Below are positions 1 through 4,389 of a stretch of DNA of 15,227 nt, one piece after another. The position numbers were made by a program, and so were the translations under genes. Positions within the stretch are counted from its first letter, which is position 1; every line of letters begins with the position of its first letter. The stretch lies in contig JASGVS010000041.1 in assembly GCA_030054835.1 (NCBI GenBank), positions 1-15,227 of the forward strand. Reading direction: 5' to 3'. The notes under the pieces were generated by a model. It was given only the letters and a program-made list of their open reading frames with translations. It was not told the origin of the DNA and made no database searches. This DNA comes from UBA3910 sp002391465 (GTDB lineage Bacteria; Bacillota; Limnochordia; Darwinibacteriales; Darwinibacteriaceae).

Positions 1-611
1 TGGATGCTGTGGACGAGTACATCCCCACACCTGAGCGTGAAGTTGACAAGCCGTTCTTGATGCCGGTTGAGGACGTATTCACCATTACCGGTCGTGGTAC
101 TGTAGCAACCGGTCGTGTAGAGCGTGGTACAATCAAAGTTGGTGACGAGGTTGAGATCGTTGGTTTGACCGAGGAAACCCGCAAAACCGTTGCCACCGGT
201 GTTGAGATGTTCCGGAAGCTGCTCGATCAGGCTGAAGCAGGCGACAACGTAGGTATCCTCCTGCGTGGTGTGGACCGTGAGTCCATCGAGCGCGGCCAGG
301 TCTTGGCTAAGCCCGGTTCCATCACACCCCATACCCGCTTCGAGAGTGAAGTGTACGTATTGTCCAGAGACGAGGGAGGCCGTCACACCCCATTTTTCGA
401 TGGTTACCGTCCTCAGTTCTACTTCCGCACCACCGACGTTACTGGTGTGGTAAACCTGCCGGAAGGCACTGAGATGATTATGCCTGGCGACAACACGAAG
501 CTCATTGGTGAGCTCATCACTCCCATCGCCATGGAAGAAGGTCTGCGCTTTGCAATTCGCGAGGGCGGCCGGACAGTTGGCGCCGGTGTAGTAACCAAGA
601 TTCTTGGTTAA
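1..611 (+). CDS. tuf: Elongation factor Tu, 3' part (first tuf copy)
   Basis: This is the C-terminal half of EF-Tu, the GTPase that brings aminoacyl-tRNA to the ribosomal A site. The 5' half lies outside the window. The reading frame is open from base 3 (Asp-Ala-Val-Asp-Glu-Tyr), so GTG at 9 is an internal Val and not a start. About 202 residues remain, roughly residue 200 to the end of a 400-residue protein. Seen: domain 2 with DVFTITGRGTVATGRVERG, and domain 3 with GGRHTPFFDGYRPQFYFRTT, ending VGAGVVTKILG and TAA. These are near-invariant EF-Tu segments with no frameshift or missing block. A terminator follows immediately, so this copy ends its own transcript. A second tuf copy starts at 15053. 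The part seen here does not overlap the part seen there, so sequence identity between the copies cannot be judged. Confidence 0.98.
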   Translation, partial: DAVDEYIPTPEREVDKPFLMPVEDVFTITGRGTVATGRVERGTIKVGDEVEIVGLTEETRKTVATGVEMFRKLLDQAEAGDNVGILLRGVDRESIERGQVLAKPGSITPHTRFESEVYVLSRDEGGRHTPFFDGYRPQFYFRTTDVTGVVNLPEGTEMIMPGDNTKLIGELITPIAMEEGLRFAIREGGRTVGAGVVTKILG

Positions 612-617
612 AATAAC

Positions 618-643
618 GGAGGGGGCCTCCCCTCTTTTCTTTT
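618..643 (+). terminator. Intrinsic terminator after tuf
   Basis: A six-base-pair GC-rich stem, GAGGGG (619-624) with CCCCTC (629-634), closes a four-base loop and is followed by TTTTCTTTT (635-643). A G-T pair (618/635) could extend the stem. It starts 7 bases after the tuf stop codon and lies upstream of the rpmG promoter, so it separates tuf from the next unit. Confidence 0.88.
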
Positions 644-661
644 CATGTTGCTGACGAGGTA

Positions 662-690
662 TTGACACCCGTTTTAAAGTGTGTTAAATT
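662..690 (+). promoter_or_regulatory. Sigma-A-type promoter for rpmG-secE-nusG-rplK-rplA
   Basis: A perfect -35 TTGACA (662-667) is separated by 17 bases from TAAATT (685-690), which matches four of six -10 positions. TTAAAT at 684-689 is an equally good -10 with a 16-base spacer. The element lies just after the tuf terminator and about 35 bases before the rpmG start, where a promoter for the following genes is expected. The weak -10 is the main uncertainty. Confidence 0.7.
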
Positions 691-725
691 CTAAAGGTAT
701 TTCGGACTGTCTGGAGGTGGCAGCG

Positions 726-875
726 GTGCGTGTCGGTATCACGTTAGAATGTACTCAATGCAAAAACCGTAATTATCGTACAAACAAGAACAGGCGAACA
801 ACTACGGATCGTATTGAGTTGAGAAAATACTGCAAGACTTGTAACACCCATACCGTTCACAAAGAAACCCGTTAG
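726..875 (+). CDS. rpmG: 50S ribosomal protein L33
   Basis: L33 is a small protein of the large ribosomal subunit. The product is 49 residues, the normal family length. It begins (M)RVGITLECTQC and ends KETR. Four cysteines in two CxxC pairs (C9, C12, C36, C39) form the zinc ribbon, so this is the zinc-binding form. The start is GTG at 726 because GGAGGTGG (713-720) sits 5 bases upstream and the family begins with Arg-Val. An in-frame ATG at 681 would add 15 unrelated residues and lies inside the promoter. rpmG before secE and nusG is a common Bacillota order. Confidence 0.96.
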   Translation: MRVGITLECTQCKNRNYRTNKNRRTTTDRIELRKYCKTCNTHTVHKETR

Positions 876-900
876 TAAGGGTGTAAAGGATGTGAGGAAT

Positions 901-1122
901 GTGGCAACCGTACCCGGTAAACCTACTTTTTGGCAGAGGCTTACCAAATACCTACGCGACGTGCGCGTGGAGATGCGCAAAGTGTCGTGGCCGAATCGGC
1001 AGGAGCTGATCACCTATACTATTGTGGTATTGGTGACGATGGTTATCGTAGCGGCGTTCACCGGCACCGTTGACGTGATCGTGTCTGGGTTTCTCAACCT
1101 ATTAGGTGGATTAGGGAGGTGA
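901..1122 (+). CDS. secE: Preprotein translocase subunit SecE
   Basis: SecE is the small membrane subunit that clamps SecY in the SecYEG protein-export channel. The product is 73 residues, the short single-span form of Gram-positive bacteria. Seen: an amphipathic N-terminal helix with the family signature VRVEMRKVSWPNRQEL (about residues 21-36), then one hydrophobic span (about 37-57) and a short hydrophobic end. The start is GTG at 901: AAAGGATGTGA (885-895) is a one-mismatch copy of the full anti-Shine-Dalgarno complement and is correctly spaced for it. GTG at 892 is in frame (76 residues) but lies inside that sequence. The stop codon TGA is part of a GGGAGGTGA purine tract that appears to serve nusG. 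Confidence 0.93.
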   Translation: MATVPGKPTFWQRLTKYLRDVRVEMRKVSWPNRQELITYTIVVLVTMVIVAAFTGTVDVIVSGFLNLLGGLGR

Positions 1123-1148
1123 AGGGTCGGTTAGACGGTCCCTTCTAA
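1114..1148 (+). promoter_or_regulatory. nusG ribosome-binding region with hairpin between SD and start
   Basis: The only strong Shine-Dalgarno before nusG is GGGAGGTGA (1114-1122), which overlaps the secE stop and ends 26 bases before the nusG ATG. Between them lies an inverted repeat, GAAGGG (1121-1126) with CCCTTC (1140-1145), with a 13-base loop. If it folds, the Shine-Dalgarno and the ATG are brought to within a few bases of each other. The repeat and spacing are seen directly. Use of the site by the ribosome is inferred. Confidence 0.5.
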
Positions 1149-1685
1149 ATGAGCGATAAGGTGAATGATAACAGAGCTTGGTATGTCGTCCACACATATT
1201 CCGGCTACGAAAACAGAGTAAAAACTGACCTGGAGAAAAGGGTCGAATCCATGGGAATGGAAGACAAGATATTCCAGGTTGTTGTACCCACGGAAGAAGT
1301 GGTGGAGTACAAGGACGGCAAGCGAAAAATCACAGAACGCAAAATTTTCCCCGGTTACGTCATGGTCGAAATGATTGTTACTGATGAATCATGGTATGTA
1401 GTGCGCAATACTCCAGGCGTAACAGGTTTTGTCGGCAGCGGGGTCAAGCCAATTCCCTTGGAAGAACACGAAGTCGACGTCATTTTGCGCAATATGGGAG
1501 TGGAGACGCCCAAGTCCCAATTCTCAGTGGGAGAATCGGTACAAGTTGTCTCCGGCCCCTTCCGGGACTTCACAGGCACTATTGTGGAGTTGAACGAGGA
1601 AAGGGGCAAGCTAAAGGTGAACATTTCTATGTTTGGCCGTGAAACACCGGTAGAACTTGACTTCTTCCAGGTGGCCAAACTTTAG
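1149..1685 (+). CDS. nusG: Transcription termination/antitermination factor NusG
   Basis: NusG binds RNA polymerase across the DNA cleft, affects pausing and links transcription to translation or Rho. The product is 178 residues, normal for the family. Seen: an N-terminal NGN domain beginning RAWYVVHTYSGYENRVKT (from about residue 9) with the conserved IFPGYVMVEM and VRNTPGVTGFVG segments, and a C-terminal KOW domain (about residues 125-178) with VSGPFRDFTGTI and FGRETPVELDF. ATG at 1149 is the first codon after an in-frame TAA. GTG at 1161 is an alternative but has no better ribosome-binding site. The order secE-nusG-rplK-rplA is the standard bacterial one. Confidence 0.97.
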   Translation: MSDKVNDNRAWYVVHTYSGYENRVKTDLEKRVESMGMEDKIFQVVVPTEEVVEYKDGKRKITERKIFPGYVMVEMIVTDESWYVVRNTPGVTGFVGSGVKPIPLEEHEVDVILRNMGVETPKSQFSVGESVQVVSGPFRDFTGTIVELNEERGKLKVNISMFGRETPVELDFFQVAKL

Positions 1686-1692
1686 AAGTGCC

Positions 1693-1726
1693 AAGTGGGA
1701 GGATGAATAATCCGCCATTACCACAT
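1693..1726 (+). promoter_or_regulatory. Putative L1-binding RNA element before rplK (23S L1-stalk mimic)
   Basis: The transcript can fold as an outer stem GTGG (1695-1698) with CCAC (1721-1724), a two-base GA bulge on the 5' side, an inner stem GGAT (1701-1704) with ATCC (1710-1713), and a seven-base 3' internal loop GCCATTA (1714-1720). This layout matches the L1-binding part of 23S rRNA, where GGUGGGAGG faces AAAUACCACC. L1 is known to repress the L11-L1 operon by binding such mimics. The element ends 6 bases before the rplK ribosome-binding site. A second copy precedes rplA. Confidence 0.75.
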
Positions 1727-1749
1727 TATTTTAAGGGGGTGTATGCGCC

Positions 1750-2175
1750 GTGGCGAAAAAAGTTAGTGCCGTAATCAAACTGCAGGTTCCAGCAGGCAAG
1801 GCAAACCCGGCGCCGCCGGTAGGACCGGCTCTAGGGCAGCATGCTGTAAACATTATGGAGTTTTGCAAGGCCTTTAACGAACGGACAGCAAATCAGATGG
1901 GTATGATTATTCCCGTTGTGATTACCGTTTACGAGGACCGCACATTTACCTTTGTAACCAAGACTCCGCCTGCATCGATTCTGATCAAAAAGGCCTTGGG
2001 CCTTGAGCTTGCATCCGGAGTTCCCAACAGGGAAAAAGTGGGAACACTGACGTGGGCACAGGTGCGGGAAATTGCGGAACTGAAGATGCCCGACTTGAAT
2101 GCGGGAAGCATTGAAGCCGCCATGAGAATGGTGGAAGGTACTGCCCGCAGCATGGGCGTTTTGGTAGAGGGTTAA
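1750..2175 (+). CDS. rplK: 50S ribosomal protein L11
   Basis: L11 forms the base of the GTPase-associated centre and binds the 23S rRNA segment targeted by thiostrepton. The product is 141 residues, the usual length. Seen: the N-terminal domain with the proline-rich PAPPVGPALGQHAVNIMEF (about residues 20-38), and the C-terminal RNA-binding domain with TPPASILIKKALGLELASG and the ending SIEAAMRMVEGTARSMG. The start is GTG at 1750, preceded by AAGGGGG (1733-1739) at 10 bases. It sits between two L1-binding-like RNA elements, which suggests that L1 controls its translation together with that of rplA. Confidence 0.98.
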   Translation: MAKKVSAVIKLQVPAGKANPAPPVGPALGQHAVNIMEFCKAFNERTANQMGMIIPVVITVYEDRTFTFVTKTPPASILIKKALGLELASGVPNREKVGTLTWAQVREIAELKMPDLNAGSIEAAMRMVEGTARSMGVLVEG

Positions 2176-2203
2176 GCCCCTTCGAAAAAGAGAGATTGAA
2201 AAA

Positions 2204-2240
2204 GTGGGAGGAATTATTCCGTCTGAACCACAAAGGAGGA
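2204..2240 (+). promoter_or_regulatory. Putative L1-binding RNA element abutting the rplA ribosome-binding site
   Basis: This is a second copy of the element before rplK: outer stem GTGG (2204-2207) with CCAC (2228-2231), GA bulge (2208-2209), inner stem GGAA (2210-2213) with TTCC (2217-2220), and a seven-base 3' internal loop GTCTGAA (2221-2227). The Shine-Dalgarno AAAGGAGGA (2232-2240) starts on the next base, so a bound protein would probably block ribosome entry to rplA. The fold is read from the sequence. L1 as the ligand is inferred from similarity to the 23S L1 stalk. Confidence 0.75.
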
Positions 2241-2247
2241 AATTTAG

Positions 2248-2949
2248 ATGGCAAAACGAGGTAAGCGGTATCAAGAAGTTGCAAAACTCGTTGACCGTGA
2301 AAAACTCTATTCACCGGCAGAAGCCATTGCACTGGTGAAAAAGTGTGCATCCGCCAAGTTTGATGAGACGGTAGAAGTGGCCATGAAACTTGGTGTAGAT
2401 CCCCGTCATGCTGATCAGCAGGTGAGGGGTACGGTAGTCCTGCCCCACGGTACAGGCAGAGATGTAAGGGTCTTGGTCTTCGCCAAAGGGGAAAAGGCTA
2501 ACGAGGCTAGGGAAGCAGGCGCCGATTTTGTCGGTGACGAAGACTTGGCCGAAAAGATTCAAGGCGGCTGGACCGACTTTGATGTGGCCATTGCCACACC
2601 TGATATGATGGGTGTAGTAGGCAGGCTGGGCCGTATTCTTGGCCCCCGCGGTTTAATGCCCAATCCCCGTACCGGTACGGTAACGATGGAAGTGGCTAAG
2701 GCTGTGGAAGAGTCCAAAGCCGGTAAGGTTGAGTATAGGGTGAATAGGGAAGCGGGCATCCATGTGCCCATCGGTAAAGTTTCCTTTACCGAAGAGCAGC
2801 TGCTGGAAAACTTCTATGCTTTGATGGGTGCAGTTATCAGGGCTCGTCCCGCCAGTGCCAAGGGCACTTACCTGCGCCGGGCGTTCGTTTCCAGCACAAT
2901 GGGTCCGGGCATCCGCCTCAATACCCAAGAAGCTGCCAGCGTGAATTAA
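2248..2949 (+). CDS. rplA: 50S ribosomal protein L1
   Basis: L1 forms the mobile stalk of the large subunit that helps move deacylated tRNA out of the E site. In many bacteria it also represses translation of its own operon. The product is 233 residues, typical for the family. Seen: the N-terminal MAKRGKRYQEVAKLVD, the family signature ILGPRGLMPNPRTGTV (residues 130-145) in domain 2, and the RNA-contacting SSTMGPG segment (about 215-221) near the C terminus. ATG at 2248 has AAAGGAGGA 7 bases upstream. A stalk-like RNA element directly adjoins this ribosome-binding site, consistent with autogenous control. No terminator is visible after the stop codon, so some read-through into the rplJ leader is likely. 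Confidence 0.98.
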   Translation: MAKRGKRYQEVAKLVDREKLYSPAEAIALVKKCASAKFDETVEVAMKLGVDPRHADQQVRGTVVLPHGTGRDVRVLVFAKGEKANEAREAGADFVGDEDLAEKIQGGWTDFDVAIATPDMMGVVGRLGRILGPRGLMPNPRTGTVTMEVAKAVEESKAGKVEYRVNREAGIHVPIGKVSFTEEQLLENFYALMGAVIRARPASAKGTYLRRAFVSSTMGPGIRLNTQEAASVN

Positions 2950-2957
2950 ACTTAGGC

Positions 2958-2986
2958 TTGACGTAAAAGTTGAGCCGTGCTATACT
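2958..2986 (+). promoter_or_regulatory. Strong extended -10 promoter for rplJ-rplL
   Basis: TTGACG (2958-2963) and TATACT (2981-2986) each match five of six consensus positions and are exactly 17 bases apart. A TGC triplet (2978-2980) before the -10 gives an extended -10 promoter. The -10 box also lies in the centre of an inverted repeat, CGTGC (2976-2980) and GCACG (2989-2993). Transcription would start at about 2993, upstream of the L10 leader. Confidence 0.88.
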
Positions 2987-3010
2987 GAGCACGTTGTCAA
3001 TTCAATAAAG

Positions 3011-3148
3011 GATTAACCGTAGACAGCCGGTGCGGCGTAAAGCCGCTTAAAGAATCGCTTTTCAGCATTCGCCTGCCGAGGTTGGAGAAGATATAGCTTA
3101 ATGCTGCTTATTTTAAGGATCTCCCCTCGGCCGGTAGATCCTTTTTTG
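3011..3148 (+). promoter_or_regulatory. Ribosomal L10 leader (attenuator of rplJ-rplL)
   Basis: This leader resembles the Firmicutes L10 leader, in which L10(L12)4 binding favours early termination. Conserved motifs AACCGTAGACAG (3015-3026) and CGCCTGCCGAGGTT (3070-3083) are present. The closing stem AACC (3015-3018) with GGTT (3080-3083) encloses two hairpins: GCGGC (3032-3036) with GCCGC (3042-3046), and GAAT (3052-3055) with ATTC (3067-3070). GCCGAGG (3075-3081) is perfectly complementary to CCTCGGC (3125-3131) in the loop of the downstream terminator. The antiterminator pairing therefore competes with the closing stem, which gives the switch. The mechanism is known from Bacillus subtilis and is inferred here from the matching parts. 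Confidence 0.9.
3115..3147 (+). terminator. Conditional intrinsic terminator in the L10 leader
   Basis: An eight-base-pair stem, AAGGATCT (3115-3122) with AGATCCTT (3136-3143), closes a 13-base loop and runs into a T tract (3142-3147). It ends 21 bases before the rplJ start, so termination here would stop rplJ and rplL expression. Its loop holds the sequence that pairs with the upstream antiterminator segment at 3075-3081. Confidence 0.88.
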
Positions 3149-3168
3149 TTACCCAGGGGGGTGAAAGA

Positions 3169-3696
3169 ATGGCAAGACCTGAAAAGGTAGCAATGGTAGA
3201 TGAAATCCAAGAACGATTGACCAAGGTTCAAGGTGCGGTAGTTACCGATTACCGCGGCTTGAATGCGGGTGAGATGACAGCTCTGCGTAAAGAGTTGAGA
3301 GAGGCCGGCATCGAGTTCAAAGTGTTGAAGAACACGCTGACCATCTTGGCTGCGGAAAAGGCTGAAATGAATGACCTGATTCCGCTGTTGACTGGCCCAA
3401 CCGCCTTTGCCTTTGGTTATGACGATCCGGTTGCAGCTGCTAAAATCATCAGTGAGTTCGCCAAGAAGAACAAGAACCTTGAGATTAAGGGCGGCATTCT
3501 GGAAGGTGCAGTACTGGATCCGGCAGGCGTTGAAAGCTTGGCAGACCTGCCCAGCAGGGAGGTACTCCTGGCCATGGTAATGCGGGCAATGCAGGGACCC
3601 CTGTCCGGTATGGTCAACGTCTTGCAGGGTAATATCCGCAATCTAGTCTATGCCCTAGAGGCAGTTAGAAAACAAAAAGCAGAAGCAAGTGCGTAA
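3169..3696 (+). CDS. rplJ: 50S ribosomal protein L10
   Basis: L10 anchors the L7/L12 dimers to the large subunit at the base of the GTPase stalk. The product is 175 residues, normal for bacteria. Seen: the N-terminal RNA-binding domain with VVTDYRGLNAGEMTALRKELREAG (shown by residues VVTDYRGLN at about 24-32), the LKNTL segment, the LTGPTAFAF segment, and a long C-terminal helix ending in basic and Ala-rich residues that binds L7/L12 dimers. ATG at 3169 follows GGGGGGTGA (3156-3164). It is co-transcribed with rplL (24-base gap), and the upstream leader suggests feedback by the L10-L12 complex. Confidence 0.98.
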   Translation: MARPEKVAMVDEIQERLTKVQGAVVTDYRGLNAGEMTALRKELREAGIEFKVLKNTLTILAAEKAEMNDLIPLLTGPTAFAFGYDDPVAAAKIISEFAKKNKNLEIKGGILEGAVLDPAGVESLADLPSREVLLAMVMRAMQGPLSGMVNVLQGNIRNLVYALEAVRKQKAEASA

Positions 3697-3720
3697 ATTT
3701 TAAACCTAGGAGGGTTTTCA

Positions 3721-4095
3721 ATGACAAGAGATGAGATTCTACAGGCAATCGAAAATATGACCGTTTTGGAACTGAGCGAACTGGTAAAAGCTATGGAGGA
3801 AAAATTCGGCGTATCTGCTGCAGCACCTGTGGCAGTAGCAGCAGCAGCACCTGGCGCAGCCGCAGCTGAAGCTGAAGAAGAGCAGACAAGCTTTGATGTT
3901 ATCCTCAAGAGCTTTGGTGACAAGAAGATCAACGTTATTAAAGTTGTCCGCGAAATCACCGGTGCCCGCTTGACCGAGGCTAAAGAGATGGTAGACAATG
4001 TACCCAGCCCGATCAAAGAAGGCGTCTCCAAAGACGAGGCAGAAGAGATCAAGGCTAAACTGGAAGAGGCCGGCGCAGAAGTCGAACTCAAATAG
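3721..4095 (+). CDS. rplL: 50S ribosomal protein L7/L12
   Basis: L7/L12 is the multi-copy flexible stalk protein that recruits translational GTPases such as EF-Tu and EF-G. The product is 124 residues. Seen: an N-terminal dimerization domain (about 1-32) with LELSELVKAMEEKFGV, a hinge rich in Ala, Pro and Gly (about 33-52), and the C-terminal factor-binding domain with FDVILKSFGDKKINVIKVVR and the GLTEAK-like ARLTEAKEMVDNVP. ATG at 3721 follows AGGAGGG (3707-3713). The Ala-rich hinge gives a GCA/GCT-rich DNA stretch, which is normal for this gene. A terminator follows. Confidence 0.98.
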   Translation: MTRDEILQAIENMTVLELSELVKAMEEKFGVSAAAPVAVAAAAPGAAAAEAEEEQTSFDVILKSFGDKKINVIKVVREITGARLTEAKEMVDNVPSPIKEGVSKDEAEEIKAKLEEAGAEVELK

Positions 4096-4112
4096 TAGTT
4101 GGAAAAAACAAA

Positions 4113-4148
4113 ACAGGGACATCCCATGGGGGAAGTCCCTGTGTTTTT
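4113..4148 (+). terminator. Intrinsic terminator after rplL
   Basis: A perfect eight-base-pair stem, ACAGGGAC (4113-4120) with GTCCCTGT (4135-4142), has a 14-base loop that contains the palindrome CCCATGGG, and is followed by GTTTTT (4143-4148). It starts 17 bases after the rplL stop. With the new promoter at 4185 it suggests that rpoB-rpoC is largely transcribed separately from rplJ-rplL. The A-rich upstream flank could allow some function on the other strand, but no gene there needs it. Confidence 0.88.
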
Positions 4149-4184
4149 CACTGCCCTAAATCCGCGATTGCTGTACAAGATTGC

Positions 4185-4213
4185 TTGACAACAAAAAACC
4201 CATGTGATATCAT
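4185..4213 (+). promoter_or_regulatory. Strong extended -10 promoter for rpoB-rpoC
   Basis: A perfect -35 TTGACA (4185-4190), a 17-base spacer and TATCAT (4208-4213, five of six) are preceded by TGA (4205-4207), giving an extended -10 promoter. It lies just after the rplL terminator. The expected transcript start near 4220 leaves a leader of about 170 nt before rpoB. Confidence 0.88.
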
Positions 4214-4220
4214 AGGTTAG

Positions 4221-4389
4221 TGGAAAATGGGGAAAACTTTCCGACTTACCATCTTTATTCAACACAATCACGAGAAATCCTGCTGTTTGCGGAAAAACTT
4301 CAGCAGGGCAAAAACGAATAGAAAAGCGAGGGGTACTACCCTTGCTTTTCATCATGTTTTAAGGACACCATAAGGAGAGGTGAGCGCCC
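4221..4389 (+). promoter_or_regulatory. Structured 5' leader of rpoB, function unassigned
   Basis: I do not recognise this leader as a known family. Seen: a stem CCTGCTG (4279-4285) with CAGCAGG (4301-4307); a strong 12-base-pair hairpin GAAAAGCGAGGG (4321-4332) with CCCTTGCTTTTC (4339-4350) and a six-base loop; and TTTCCG (4238-4243), which could pair with CGGAAA (4290-4295) in the loop of the first stem to form a pseudoknot. TTTCCG could instead fold locally with the upstream GGAAAA. The last hairpin is followed by ATCATGTTTT, which is not a good terminator. The ribosome-binding site AAGGAGAGGTGA (4372-4383) is unpaired in these folds. No open reading frame of note was seen here. Confidence 0.55.

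Noticed and set aside
681..725. ATG at 681 as the rpmG start
   Set aside because: It lies within the predicted promoter, and L33 proteins begin at the (M)RVGITL segment, preceded here by GGAGGTGG.
876..900. tRNA-Trp gene between rpmG and secE, seen in some clostridia
   Set aside because: The gap is only 25 bases and holds the secE ribosome-binding site.
1831..2274. Antisense open frame of 147 codons opposite rplK
   Set aside because: No family resemblance or supporting ribosome-binding site; explained by codon bias of rplK.
3826..3880. GCA/GCT-rich repeat-like stretch in rplL
   Set aside because: It encodes the Ala-rich hinge normal for L7/L12 and is not a separate repeat.
3648..4355. Antisense open frame of 235 codons across rplL and the rpoB leader
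   Set aside because: It mirrors rplL codons, with Ser/Ala-rich low-complexity sequence and no recognisable domain; read as a shadow of the coding strand.
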